Assembly: GCA_022579005.1 (NCBI GenBank) | Contig: MU401495.1 | Span: 123,739 to 187,738, forward strand | Source of the DNA: Poronia punctata | Lineage: Eukaryota; Ascomycota; Sordariomycetes; Xylariales; Xylariaceae | DNA length: 64,000 bases | Reading direction: 5' to 3' | In this document: positions 1 through 11,783 of the stretch, in pieces | Numbering within the stretch: the first letter of the stretch is position 1 | How the letters are laid out: each line of letters opens with the position of its first letter | Translations under genes and position numbers: made by a program | The notes under the pieces: generated by a model | Told to the model about the DNA's origin: nothing | Seen by the model: only the letters and a program-made list of their open reading frames with translations | The model's database searches: none

Positions 1-932
1 AACATTTAAAAACGCACGGACCCACTTGGGGTTACTTTACTACACCACTAATGTCCAAAAAACATCCCCGGTTTGGGGTTACGAAGTTACAGGACGCCCC
101 CCCCCCCCCCCCCCCCCCTACACTTCTAGGCACGGCCGAAAGTTGTTTCCCATGTCTCTGCATTGCAAGCCGAGAGGTATCCTTAATTTAGACAGGACTG
201 GTGTTTCCCGTCATCCCAAAAGGTTAAGAGTCATAACTACATAGCTAGGTACCTAACCTAGTCGGGACTGGGGATGTCGGAAAGGAAAAAGCTTATGGTC
301 TCCGTGCTAAACACGGAGCGGGAACGGAGTGAAATGTTCGGCCCCCTGTGGGAGGGAAGTAGGTACATGTAGGTAACGGATTGGGCTATACTATTAGAGG
401 GTCTTTTTACAGTTGGGGCACTGTGTCCTTCCATAACTTATACATATCCCATTATCCTACAACCCAATACAGCCCTGATGTTAACAGCTTCATTGGGGAA
501 TGTAAACACAAACTTTTAAACAATATTTTCATGCATTGTTGGTATTTGCAACGGTACACCGTCTGATGTAATCATCCGAGCTTCTTCGTCACGCCACACC
601 CCTTTCCGTCCCATACGATGACGTTTCGCTTATATATGACACCTTTCTAACCCTCAACTTGTTCCATTTATAAACATTTCATAGCAGCCCATCACTGCAA
701 AGGCTCACTTCCCGTGTAAATTCTCTTTCTCGAAGGGACGTCGGCTCAAAACCATTCGGCCAAATCATGTTCCCCACTCAACCGTGTCTTGTCCTGTCTT
801 GTCTTGATCCCGGCCCGCAAGAAAGAAAAGGTAATGGGTATCCAGTTACCGGCACATATCTTGGCATCCACACTAGCCAGGGTACTGCCCTCATAAAAAT
901 GACACAGACAAGCCCCCGCCCTGATTGATCAA
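1..932. other. Intergenic, no gene seen
   Basis: No coding sequence with recognisable content was found on either strand. The stretch holds a 22-base poly-C run at 97-118 and one TAGGTACCTA palindrome at 246-255. The short open frames present have no family resemblance and no convincing splice signals. The right end probably contains the 3' UTR of the minus-strand gene that ends at 933. Confidence 0.6.
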
Positions 933-1734
933 TCAATCCGTGGTAAGCTTCCACAGCCCATCACCGAGGTAATGAGCGTCCTCGATGACAGGGCCTTTGC
1001 CCTTATCCTTGACATCCTTCGTGCCCATGACCAGGAACCCAACCGCACAAGCCTCCGTCTTCCCCTCGGCCCTGACAACGACAGGCTCGCCCTTGTCCAA
1101 CTCCCTCGTCCACCTTTCCTCCTCGTCGAGCTCCTCGCCCGCGCCGTCTTCGGCGCGCACGGCGACCACGCCGCTGGGCAGCCGACCGCCGGCCGAGGTG
1201 AGGCCGGGGGCCATGAGGGTGGCGCCCGAGAGCACGAAGCGGATGGCGCCGCGGTCGATGCGTACGCTGGGGAAGGCGGCGGGGAAGCGGTGGACGAGCT
1301 TGAGGTGCGGGAGGAGCGTCGTCGTGTCCTGCTGGAAGAAGAGCGGCTCGCCGTCTAACACGTACAGGGTGCAGCGGTCCGGTAGCTTCATCGCCTCCAG
1401 CGATCCCTTTTTAGGTAGGATCTCATCGATGTAGCGGTGCAGGAGCGGGTACGTCGTCAATAGCGATTGGCGCAGCGATCTCTGTACCGACGACTTTAGT
1501 TTTGATTTGGGCGCTGAGTTTATCCTACCGAAAGGGTTAGGGGTTCACTGTTAGCTCTTCGTATACTGTGCAATGTCTTGGTTGTTGATGATACGTTGGT
1601 GTTATTATTATTATCCCAACGCGGGGTCGTAGAGGGAATCTTGTTGGAGGGGCATTGGTAGGGAATTGGGTTGTTGCGATGATTTATTCGGTCCTTGTCA
1701 TTGTTACAAAGTCTACTTACTCCTTTTTAAACAT
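933..1734 (-). CDS. TMA20: Translation machinery-associated protein 20 (MCT-1/MCTS1 family, PUA domain)
   Basis: Two exons: 1721-1734 (14 nt) and 933-1524, with a 196-nt GTAAGT..TAG intron. The tiny first exon encodes M-F-K-K plus two bases of a Glu codon, which matches the invariant MFKK start of the family. The spliced product is about 201 aa. The N-terminal half carries the KLKSSVQRSLR and EILPKK segments. The C-terminal PUA domain has the hallmark DRGAIRFVLSGA and MAPGLTSAG blocks and the usual end in HYLGDGLWK. In yeast and animals Tma20/MCT-1 pairs with Tma22/DENR on the 40S subunit and acts in ribosome recycling and re-initiation (family knowledge). The start was chosen because the only alternative in the long frame is a non-ATG codon inside the conserved region. 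Identity is secure. The intron is inferred from frame, splice sites and the restored N-terminus. Confidence 0.92.
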
Positions 1735-2428
1735 CTTGACTGTTCCGTCCTGCGGAATATATGTAGATATCTTGTTGCTGTTGTTGGTTATATCAGTTGC
1801 ATATGTTGATGATGCTAAAAGTTTGGAGGGGCAATCTCGTAGATAGCAGTACTAACCTGACCTAGTGTATTTGGTTACAGGGTACGACACGGCATTGTTC
1901 CAGTTTAGACGCGTAATGATTGCCCCGCATTACAGGTTTAGATAGAATGAGGGGCAACTTGGAAGGTGGGGGTTTAAAGTAGCTGGACAGAAACCATCAA
2001 GGCGCGAAGTTGGGAATGAAAAGACATGTCTGTCTTTTGCGCTTCTGTTTTGCTTCATGTAGGAAACTGCGCAGCAGGAGAAAATACTGAAATTGGGTTA
2101 AGAAGCATATTTTAAAAAAAATATGGCCATCTTGCACAGATTTACAGATATTCCTACAGCGCATTACAAGAAATGTATTTACAAGCGTGATCTTTCATTT
2201 TTGCAAAGGTAGGCAAATCAAGAGGGGTAGCAATGATGGCAGATGGACACCTAGCCCATTACGTCGTCTAGGTTGATCGAAAACCTGTGTATTGCACAGA
2301 CCTCTTACAACAATTAATACTACCAAGAAACGCCTGACCCATAACACAGTCCTATTTCCGCCTCGTTACTATCATGACAGCATTATCAATTTCTGATGTT
2401 GATCCAGGCGACCCCCAATGTGACCTAT
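1735..2428. other. Intergenic, no gene seen
   Basis: This lies between the start of TMA20 and the stop of the I78 inhibitor gene, both on the minus strand. It presumably holds the TMA20 promoter and the inhibitor 3' UTR. No further open frame could be supported. Confidence 0.5.
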
Positions 2429-2747
2429 CTAGCCGTGAACAACGTGTGAGACAGTACCATCATCCTTGACGTGGACATTGAGTCTGTCAGGTCTGAAATC
2501 TTTGGTGACCATCGTGCCGGGCTTGATCACGCGACATTGTTCCGGGAGGTCCTTTGTACAGAAGCACTAAATCCCGGCAATGTCAGTTGTTGTGCATCAT
2601 GGAAAGAAAGGGATGTAGTGGAAATGTACGGACCGTTTCGCTACTAGATTCGTCGGAGAGAGTCTTGCCAACCAACTTGTTGGACCACTCCTGGGTCTTA
2701 TCTTCCCCGGAAGAGTTGCTGGTGATACCAGGGACCATGAGAGGCAT
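2429..2747 (-). CDS. Peptidase inhibitor I78 family protein (small, two exons)
   Basis: Exons are 2634-2747 (38 codons) and 2429-2566 (45 codons plus stop), giving 83 aa. The 67-nt intron starts GTCCGT (a weak donor), has an AACTGACA branch-point match and ends in TTTAG. The C-terminal block, with a VIKPGTMVTKDF run followed by RPDRLNVHV and DDGTVSHV, is the signature of fungal I78 inhibitors, small proteins related to serine-protease inhibitors. The N-terminus (MPLMVPGI, then a W-x-x-K-L-V-G-K motif) also fits fungal members. It has no signal peptide, so a cytosolic role is likely. Length is normal for the family. The family call rests on remembered consensus and is firm. The unusual donor sequence makes the exact exon junction the least certain part. 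Confidence 0.82.
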
Positions 2748-4826
2748 CTTGGTAATATTATCGACAAGAGAGTTGAAATGTGTAGGTGATGATAGGCACT
2801 TGTTTCTGTCCTTTTGTGAAAAAGGTTTGGAGGAAAATGTGGCTCAACTCATTGAAGTAAAACCATTACTTTTATACACTCTCTATCCCATATGTTAGCC
2901 ACCTATAAAGCTGCTGGCTTGCAAGTTTCTGGGCAACTGGTTGCCTTGGGCGTGACGTCAGCTTTACTATCTAGATCGTACCTGCCTGCCTGGGCCAGAC
3001 CATCATAAGATCACGTGGTCTATCTATTTGAATTTGGATTCCAGAGCCGATCCCGACTAAATCCTTGAATACCCGATACAAACAGTGGAGGGCAAAGAAG
3101 CGGCCTAGATTAACTTCAAAGAAGATTAAATCCACCCAAGATCAGAAACACATTTGTATCAGTGCAAGACCAATGCAGGTATCATTCGAACTCAATGTAG
3201 GCGTAGACGCATGACCGTCTCACCCTGAAAAGAGGCATTGCAAAGCCCTGTCTGCGATAGGACATATACTTCAGATTGTATTCTCAACAACACTCTATCT
3301 ACCTAGTCTACGGCCGTAAGAATCCGGGTCCAAGGTCTTACAACCTCAATAATATCGGACTAGCAATTGATTGATTCAGGTAGGCTCTCAGTGCCTCCTG
3401 AACGACTTGGAGGTGTGGTGACCACACCTCTAATTGCTTTTTTCTCTTTTTTGCGAGGAGGGTTGCATCACTGTTTCGAATAGAAAGTCAGCAAACAAAC
3501 AGACCGGTCACCGGCGAGGAGGTTATTCGACCTAAGCTACTCATATGTTCCAAGATAGTCTCATTGAACAGATTGTAAGTTACACGTACATGTAGAAATC
3601 TGACAATTCTGGAAGGAACCTATGGACACATCAGTTCACCACTAAAACCTTAGGCCTTCACTCTGGATCTCTGGATACAGCCTACAAAAGTACGTAATCA
3701 ATCCCTGGTAATGAGATGGGCAAGGGGCAGGATCCGTCACATTCCTTTTTCTGCAAGGAGCTGAGCTTCCCATGTCAGCTCATACATAGCCCGCTTTATT
3801 TACATGGCATGTACAGCCCATGCATTGGTTTTAGGGGTCTTTTTGATGGGAATCTGTTGAATGTCTGAATGGAATATATGTAGGTAAGGTTAGGTAAGGT
3901 ATGTATGATGTATCTACCCGCTTAGTAGTTGAGGCTAGGATAAGACATCTTTTGATGATATGTTCCTCTCCTCTCTCCTCTCTCCCTCTCTTCTCTTCTC
4001 TTCTCACCTACCTACTGATAACCTAATGTAAGCATACTAGATGCGATACCACACGACAATAGATAGTACCTAGGTACTAACCTATGTAAGTTACATTGAT
4101 CATGTATAGACTAACGTAGTGGATTTATCTCATGGCGGCCGCATCAGCCTTTGACAAGACGGATATGATTGGTTGACAGTCTATAAAAAGCAGCAACTAC
4201 TCCAGATTATCAACGCGACTCTGCCCTCGCATCTGCAACCCAGACAAGCAAAGCCTCTGCCTCCCCCCCCCCCCCCCCTGTGACCGCTGAGCATATCTCT
4301 GTAAAGTGGAACAGAGCTCTTAACTTCCAAGACCTTTTATGCTTTTGCTAGCCAAAAGCGGGACAGGGCTGACTGACAAGACCCACGCTACCTATTATCG
4401 TGGGGAGAGACGAGAAATGAGACGAGAATATACATGCATGGGGAGGATGGATTGGAGAAAATGAAACGTCTAAAACTAAAGCTGACTGGGCTGTGATGCT
4501 CCCTGTCCATGTAGGTATTGAGAATATGAACCACGGGGTTTCCGGCCCTTTTCGGGGGCACAGCCCTTCTTGCTCCTATTCTCTCTCTCTGTCTCGTGAT
4601 ACCTACCTATCCTGACAGTGCTAAGTCGCCATATAAAGTAATTGCAGCCAGATCGAATGAGGTTGCAGCAGGAATAAGACATCTTGGGAGCTGAAATTGG
4701 TATCCTGGCAACTTAACTGAGAATACGCTCGCCATCGTCCTTTAGGAAGGAAGAAAAAAGCGCTTTAGAAAGTTGGTGGGGAAAAAAAAGAAAAAAACCA
4801 AAGCAGGAGGCAATTGGTTATTCGCG
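2748..4826. other. Intergenic, no gene seen
   Basis: Two kilobases without a supportable gene. It contains a CT-rich stretch near 3965-4005, a TACCTAGGTA palindrome at 4067-4076, a promoter-like CCAAT/TATA pair near 4168-4190 (listed separately) and a 16-base poly-C run at about 4263-4278. Short open frames in all phases lack family resemblance. Confidence 0.5.
4168..4190 (+). promoter_or_regulatory. Candidate core promoter (inverted CCAAT box and TATA box)
   Basis: An ATTGG at 4168-4172 is followed by TATAAAAAG at 4182-4190 on the plus strand. The only plus-strand gene downstream starts at 4827, about 640 nt away, so the transcript would need a long 5' UTR or a 5'-UTR intron. A CTGAC branch-like word and a TAG acceptor occur near 4481-4513. 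This is inference from motif spacing only. Confidence 0.3.
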
Positions 4827-5736
4827 ATGCATTATCTACTTTCATTACCAGCCGGCCTACTCATGCTTCTGCTCCCCAATTCAGTCGCCGTCGCAGTCGC
4901 AGCCTCATCATCATCATCATCACATCGGGCGATATGCGTGCGCGAGAACGCGCCACTGTTCGCCGAGGCCGCATCATGCGGAAATCGCAATAAGCTACGA
5001 GAATGCTTGTTAAACGCGCCGTCGCAATCCATCGCCCTGAGAGATCTAGAAACCTGTTTTGTCGAGGCCGACTGCACAATAGCAGAGGCTACAGTCGAAG
5101 CTTTGATAATTGTGAAGAATTGCGACGACGCGAGCGGTTCTTCGCCAGAATTACGAAAGCGCGGACCAAACCCGGTTGCGATGCCAGGTAAGCAAAAGAA
5201 AACAAAACAAAACAAAACAGTATCTAGGCGCATACGAGTTGAGTTTGAAACTAACGCTGTAAAAAAAAAAAAAAAAAGAGCCCACACCTCAACCACAAGA
5301 CAACAATGATGATAAAGAAACAAGCCCGGCCACGACATCAACGCCGGCCTTCTCGACGCCGAAAGAGTGCAGCACGGAAAAACTCATCCCGACGACCGAT
5401 TGTCCGCTGAAGACGGTGGAGCCCGGCAAGGTCACCAAGCTGCCCTGCACATCGACGACGTATACGTCCATGGTGTGCGCGGCGACGAACGTCTGTCTCG
5501 ATGACGGCAAGTGCGTCTACCGCGACGACCACCTCACCGTTAGCGGGCTCGTGGCCACCATCGCCTTGGCCGCCGCCTTCGCCCTCGCCCTCGGCACCAT
5601 TCTGACCCTTTACATCCGCGAGAAGAGCCATCTGAGGAAGATGCGGATCCAGGCCGAGAGTAAAAAGATCCGGGAGGAAGCACGCGTTGTTCACAATCAG
5701 GAGGGCGCCGGTGACGCGAACCCATTCGCCGGATGA
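4827..5736 (+). CDS. Secreted Cys-rich, single-pass membrane protein (unrecognised family)
   Basis: Exons 4827-5187 and 5300-5736 join in frame across a 112-nt GTAAGC..AAG intron, giving 265 aa. Residues 1 to about 26 form a hydrophobic signal peptide. The ectodomain carries twelve Cys: six between residues 37 and 99, then six more after a Thr/Ser/Pro linker. A KR pair near 111 could be a kexin site. One strong membrane helix (about residues 199-226, rich in Ala and Leu) is followed by a basic, charged 39-residue tail, so type I topology is expected. The arrangement recalls fungal CFEM-like or cell-wall sensor proteins, but the Cys spacing does not clearly match CFEM, so no function is assigned. 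The ATG at 4827 was preferred over upstream non-ATG starts because it opens directly on the signal peptide. A Ser run is encoded by a TCA repeat at about 4906-4921. Confidence 0.7.
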
Positions 5737-6814
5737 TTTAATTACCTTTAGGACGGATGGGCGATGGACGGATGACCAATATTCCTTCTTGGATTCAATG
5801 CTCTTTTGCTTGCGAAAAGCCACGGTTGAGCCCGAAGGGGCCGGGTTGGATTAGTTGCCTTTTATTTCGGTACATGGCCATAGGAGTTCGGGTCCGTTTG
5901 GAACGCAGCGCAGCGGATGTGTGGGCTATATATATTTTCTTTTTTCCAACTTTGTAGCCCTCGATATCGACAAAGATGCTCGAAATCCACGTGTCCCGTC
6001 TTGTCGTCTAGTTAGTCATGAATCACGATTTCTCATGGCTGGCGGGAAAAGCTCTGTCACCGAAGGATCCGGCGCCGCTTGTCAGTATCGTGTGTCCTAG
6101 ATGCGATTGGTATATAAACCAATGCCAGTCTGGGGCAATTTTAAAGGGTTTAAAGATCGTCTTGCCGATGAAACCAAACGAACGCCGGAGTTGCACCTCC
6201 CGCATTGATGAACGTCTTTGCCGATCGCCGTTTCTCCCCTTGCTCGCCTTTCATCCTTTTTGCGCCGTCTTCTGGTACAAAACAAGATCGTCCTCCTTAA
6301 ATCCTTATGCGACCATCCTCGAATCGTCAATTCGGCCGGCCGCGCTTATAGTTAGTACAACCAGGGCCATTGCGGATAGGGGAGTCAATGCACTACTTGA
6401 ACGGCATCTCGGATTTCCCATCATAATCATTAACTTCAGATTTCTCTAGCAAGTATCCCTAGTGGTAGAACAAGAATAGCCCGGCATTGGCCAAATTGTG
6501 CGTCAAAAATATGTACGCGAAGGGAAAATCAAACAAGAAAAAGGTGCCGTGGGGCAAGTACAAGATGTCCCTGGGGTAAGAGACAAAGATAAAAAGTTAC
6601 ACAGCCGGACAGAATGGGGCGGTGGCAGCCCAGCTATCCATGCCGCTTCTGACCCGTCTCTATCCATCCATCCATTCTATTTTTTCCGCATTGGGACACG
6701 ATTATGAAAAATAACAAAGTGTGAAGCCCCTGTAAAGAAAGGGTGATTATATGAAGGCCCGTTGCAGTAACGGAAGGCCGGTGATGCCATCTCAGCCGAA
6801 GGGCGGAGCGGAGC
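5737..6814. other. Intergenic, no gene seen
   Basis: Lies between two genes transcribed towards each other (plus-strand gene ending at 5736, minus-strand gene ending at 6815), so it probably contains two 3' UTRs. Open frames up to 143 codons exist but resemble no family and show no coding bias that could be judged by eye. Confidence 0.45.
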
Positions 6815-8489
6815 TTAAACAGCAGGTGTAGGGAGCGACGATCCGGCCATCCCACGGGAGTAGCTCATGAACATCATGGCGAAGAAGAACAGACCGGCGC
6901 AGATTACGCCGAGCTTGAAGCCAGCAGGGTTGCTGCGGCGCACTTCGTTGATGGCCAACTTAGCATCGGTGCTAAGTTGCTGCAGCTTCTCGGCACCAAG
7001 CTTGTAGTAGACAAGACCAGCAAGGGCAATCGAGTAGCCAAAGTATTGCTGGAGGGTCACCGGGTCACCGAAGATGACCATGGAAGCGACGACTAGGAGG
7101 ATATCCTTGAGAACACCGGACATGGTCAAGACGACAGCGTTTGTCTTGCCAATCTAATTCGGACAAGTTAGAACATCAGGTCAAGATAAACTCTGAAACT
7201 TTCAAGGAATGGGACAACATACCAGTAAGACGACAGATACGTTTAGGAGGAAGGCAACGAAGGCGTTGGCAACGAGGGTCATAAGACCAACCGCAAGGAT
7301 ATCACCCATAGTCATGCGGGGCAGTTCGATGAACAAGGTGAAGAATCCGTTGATGATGGCGCATGCCGGGGCATAGTCTAGATTATATCGAATCAGTGGT
7401 TATTCTCAAGGTAAAACTTAGGTGGTTCCCGAGAAGTGATGGTTCTTACAATACACCGAGACCAGAGGGTCCATCTTAAACTCCTCGGAGCTGAGCAAAC
7501 GCTGGACCATGACAAGTCGCAGAGCTTCACAGACGATACCGGTAACCTGGACTGAATCTGGCGTTAGCTATATCGTCATCAGAAGTCGGTCTGTTGAGTT
7601 CGTACTGATGAATCCTAGCCCGTCAAACTTTAGCTCGCCAAAGGAGGCAATAGCAACACCAATAACAATGGTGGACACATTAAGAAGCTTGTTCAAGTTC
7701 GGGGCGGCCATTCCAAAGGCCCAGGTAGCGAGCAGGGTGGCAACGGCATTGGTAGCCTATAGCGTTCAAGTTAGCAACAATAAATGTTTATATCAACTAC
7801 ATAGAGAATCGTCGACTGACCTTGAGCATCTGGATGAAAGAGACACTCAGATAAAGATAGGCAAAGTTGCCGAAAATCAAGCTCAGACTGAACATGATGC
7901 CGATGGGAACAATAGCCTTCCTGTTACCATGGTCAGTAACTTGATTTCCTAGCATCCCTTCTCTGGTCTGGAGGGCCCTTCTAGAGTGAACGTACATATA
8001 GGTATTGGTGTTCATGGGCACCTTGTGTCGCGAATCAAGGGTTGTGGTAAACTTGGCCATTAACTGCGTCATCAAAGTCGCGAATGCCATGTGCCATGTT
8101 GTTAAAAACAAGGCTGAAAGGCGCCTGGTCAGTATACAGAATTGAGACTACAGTGCTTCATATTAACTCACGATAATCTGCGAATCTGTTAGCAAGTCTG
8201 TCTCATCTCCCCATCTCCGCCTGGGATCGGAAACTAGGAAGGCACAAAACGCTGAGACATACCGAACTTGGCGCTGAACAGCACCCATTTGTTGAAGAGA
8301 ATGACGCTGGAACTCAACCCGATCCATAGCCTATTGTGCGGGTTAGCAATGTGTATCGCTTCAGTGCGTCGTCTCGGCTGGGATGGTATCGTACGCGATG
8401 TAGAATGCCGGGTGGATGGTTCGGGTTTGTGGTGCAGGAGACACCCCGCCACCCTCGAGCTTGCGCTCGTCGTTACTTGGGTTGCCCAT
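6815..8489 (-). CDS. Nucleotide-sugar/triose-phosphate transporter (TPT/DUF250 family)
   Basis: Nine exons on the minus strand: 8395-8489, 8263-8330, 8172-8177, 7996-8113, 7821-7920, 7606-7756, 7450-7551, 7223-7377 and 6815-7153. The product is 377 aa with about ten membrane helices, as usual for Golgi/ER drug-metabolite-superfamily antiporters. Recognisable blocks are SSVILFNKWVL, LTTWHMAFATLMTQ, IVPIGIMFSLSLIFGN, SFIQMLK and KTNAVVLTMSGVLKD. The C-terminal half has the GYSIALAGLVYYKLG stretch. All nine joins keep frame and rebuild the family sequence. The third exon is only 6 nt and encodes the Asp-Tyr of the conserved DYP motif. The substrate is unknown; fungal relatives are annotated as nucleotide-sugar transporters. 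The frame stays open upstream of the chosen ATG to about 8595, so the N-terminus could be longer through another exon. Confidence 0.88.
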
Positions 8490-10546
8490 GATGTCGAATG
8501 TGGCAGACGGAGACTGGTAAGGAGGACTTGCGATGCGGTTGGTAGGGGCGGTGGTGACGACCTGGGAATCGGGACTCTTGGGGTTCTTATTTCACCTGGC
8601 AAACGTGGTAAATGAACGTCTTGTGGTGAAAATTGTGAAGTCGCGCGAAAGTGGAATTTTCTTGAGGAAACAAGGACAGGACATAAGATTTGATTCAAGA
8701 CCACAGGCCCGACAAATATGCAGATCGAACTTGTCGATAATAGGTAAAGTACGTATCCATCTGATAGACTATCTTACCGTTCTGGGTGCCCAAGTCGATC
8801 CAAGCTGAATAGGTCATCCTACTACCAAAGGTACCAACGCTAGTGTGGCAAAGATAAGGGCGCTACAGGGAATGCTACTGCAAGTTATGCTGTAATAGGG
8901 CAGAATAGGGCAGGGAGAGACAGGAGTTTAGGGGGGTAAAATGCCTCCCACTCAACACTACGGGACTTATCTACCAGCGGCCCCGGGGCAGCGGCCACTC
9001 AAGCTTGAAGCAAGGCTAATAACCTAATGCAAGTGCCCGCCAGGCGTTTAATGAATGGGAAATTGGATGTATCCACACTGCATCTCATTGATCGGCTTCT
9101 GTTCAACGTCAAGATAATAGGCCAAACCAAAACCAACCGATAAGCCCCTTTCTCTCCACGTGCATTTGTAGTTCTACCCTTTTTGGCTAGCTGACTTTCT
9201 TGGTAGACAAAGTCTTCCTGTTTCATTCTCGTCAGGAAAGGGGTTAGCTGCGCTAGGGGCAAGATTCTCGAAATAAAAGGGATGTTGGCCCGTTGGTTCC
9301 CGTCTGATCGGTAGGTCCCTACTCTTCCTAGCCATAGAGGAGGCGGAATCGTGCTCGGGCGTTACCTACCCTGTAGTGGGCCAGACCAAACTTGACAGGG
9401 CGGGTAGGCCCAAGGGTCAAAACCACGCGTCTCTGTTGCTGACGGCATTCTGACCAAAATGATTCTATGTATGTGAATACGAGTCGTGACGCGGATGTGT
9501 ATACTCGTGTGAACAGCTTTAAATCAAATCTGGATATATTTACTGGCTTCCTTTGCTTGGGAAATAAATGACCTAAATTCTCTGTAACGACGTCCTGTGG
9601 AGAGCAAGGAGGCGTTGGATGGATAAGGTTGTACCAACAATCGCTTCCAGGAACACCCGTTGCCATCGCCCAGTTATTTTCAAGATGCACAACAGCAATA
9701 TTATACACACCTGACAGGTTAGGAAACATTATTGGATATTATAGCGATTACAATACAGGATAGGTGGCCACTGGTAAACCAATCCTATACGAGTAACGTT
9801 TGATGCTCATTCTCTATCAGGGGGAATATGTATCCGTGTTAGCAAATATTCGCGGGGTCTTCTCGTACAACCAAAATGTAGGATGTCAGTAGGTATCTAC
9901 CTCTTCAACCAAACTCAAATTTTCTATCCTTTAGGCGACCTACCTAGAATGACTTAAAAAGAACATATAGTAAGTAGCACAACAGTATCATTGCATGCAG
10001 ACGTCCCGGGACGTACAAGTAAGTATGTAAAGCAAAACCAGACCCCTTCAACAAACATATCCCCCCACATATGCTGCTCATCGCGATGATGGTGAGTCGG
10101 TGCTGCTGCGGTCGAGATAAGAATTCGGACACAGATGGTTGCCGAATTTACACAATATGGGGTACCATTTCAACAACCAACCTATGCTTAACAAACCCAA
10201 AGGTCACCTATATACGTCGAGGTTACTCGTATGTGATGTAAGAGTAAGAGCATGGTACGTACGTGTATGCACTATGGCTATTGCCGTGGTCTGGACTCTG
10301 AGTCTGGAGCACATCCAATGTTTCCCGAATTGGGAGTAGCAACTACCGGCAGCGCCATCGATGCATTGCAGCGGTACACCCAAAGCTACCCCGTATGCAA
10401 ATATACTTGTACAATTAAAGGGAATAAATACATCCAGCCTAAACCAGGCCATGGTAAAAAGGATAATAGGTACCTAAATCAACCTACTACTCGTAGCAAA
10501 GGCGAAAAAAAGAAGAGTAAAAAATCAGAACAAGAAAAGAAACTTT
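8490..10546. other. Intergenic, no gene seen
   Basis: Gene-poor stretch upstream of the transporter. A 133-codon minus-strand frame at 9328-9729 has no recognisable content and is not called. The left end should contain the transporter promoter. Confidence 0.45.
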
Positions 10547-10618
10547 TGCCCACTACTGGAGTCGAACCAGTTACCTCCTCATTACTAGTGAGGCGCTCTA
10601 CCGATGAGCCAAGCGGGC
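10547..10618 (-). tRNA. tRNA-Thr (anticodon AGT)
   Basis: The 72-nt minus-strand sequence folds as a cloverleaf. The acceptor stem pairs GCCCGCT with AGTGGGC (one G-T pair) and the discriminator base is A. The anticodon stem CCTCA/TGAGG encloses the loop CTAGTAA, so the anticodon is AGT (read as IGU after editing), which decodes Thr ACN. The T arm holds the standard GGTTCGACTCC sequence. There is no intron. It lies alone in intergenic DNA, as is usual for fungal tRNAs. Confidence 0.95.
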
Positions 10619-11783
10619 TTTTGCTTGCGATGGATAAATGCCGGCCAAATTATATCTATGTCGACGTGGTGATGAAGATTTCAAAGTTCTACCTTCCTAT
10701 CTTGTACCTGTAGGTTATTGCGTATAGTTCCCTACGAGTACAGATATTCAGTTTAGTTTGCTTGCATTTGTCGAGCCGGCCTTAGCAAATAGGTTGTCTA
10801 GCCAATAGATAGATAGTGGGGATCTATCTCGAGGTTTCAGCGGTGGAGGAAGGGTCTTCTTGCCTTGTATCTTGACGTGCTATGGGATAAGAATGCGAAT
10901 GAGAGATAGAGACAGACCCCTGCGGAAGGAGAATATGTTAGGCCATTACAAAATCTTCCCTTAGGTTAATACATCTTAATATAAGCAATGACCCCTGTCC
11001 GCAGACAAAATCTCTACTCGTAGGAATTTAGCTCGAGATCAAGGGACTAGAGTCTGGCGGAGCACCTCCCTGAGGCTATGACAAGGTGTATACGATGCTT
11101 CATAAGCCTTAGCTGAGCCATTCGCTCTTCATACGTTTACCATACAGCATGTGCCCAGTGAACCCATGTCTGACAATGGTGCCTGGGTATTCTTGATTCG
11201 TTTATTCATCACCTTACTCGTAGGTTGTTGTGACAACGGAGGATTCGCTTTTGAGCGCCTACATCGCCTACATCAGATCCCAGAATTGCTTGCCACTACG
11301 CTTACGAAAATGTATGAACAGTCAATAGTGGGATCTCACGCGCTGACATGTTGCTATGGGCACATGATATCTAATGCCTATTTCTACGGCAACGAAAAAT
11401 GCCTTCACCCAGTTAGGTATCAATAATAGAGGCGCAAAAAGTAACTGCTGAAGCGAACCAAAAACGGGCCATCATGAGCGTGGCTGGTCAGGGGTCCTTG
11501 GGCCGCAGCAAGAGAAGAGGCTGCAACTACTTAATGATTCGAATACAAACATCGAAAAAAAAAACAATGCCATCTCGAATACAATGGAGCCGCGTTATGC
11601 TCACCCAGCACGCGACTTGGAAGTCCCTCGACCGAGATAGGCGCTTGTTTCGTCTAATGATGTTTTCTGGGCTCTTATCTCAAGTAGTATCTCGCTAACA
11701 CGGCGCGGGTCGCGGTAACGAACCGCCCCTTCCAGACATGCCGTCTGTTTATTCATATCAAATCTCCCAGCAGGAATTTCGAT
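10619..11783. other. Intergenic, no gene seen
   Basis: No supportable gene. The right end is probably the 3' UTR of NST1, which stops at 11784 on the minus strand. Plus-strand open frames at 11151-11426 and 11474-11698 are unsupported. Confidence 0.45.

Noticed and set aside
4832..5341. Long minus-strand frame of 169 codons opposite the Cys-rich gene
   Set aside because: It is Phe/Leu and Asp-run rich because of the repeats on the other strand, has no family resemblance, and the plus strand gives a spliced protein with signal peptide and membrane helix.
5757..6449. Several overlapping plus-strand frames of up to 143 codons
   Set aside because: They lie between converging genes, most likely in UTRs, and lack family resemblance or credible splice extensions.
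9328..9729. 133-codon minus-strand frame
   Set aside because: No recognisable motif, no neighbouring exons that extend it, and frames of this length occur by chance in a 64-kb window.
10252..10713. 153-codon frame as a gene
   Set aside because: It runs straight through a well-folded tRNA-Thr and includes a Lys-rich A-tract; the tRNA explains the conserved part.
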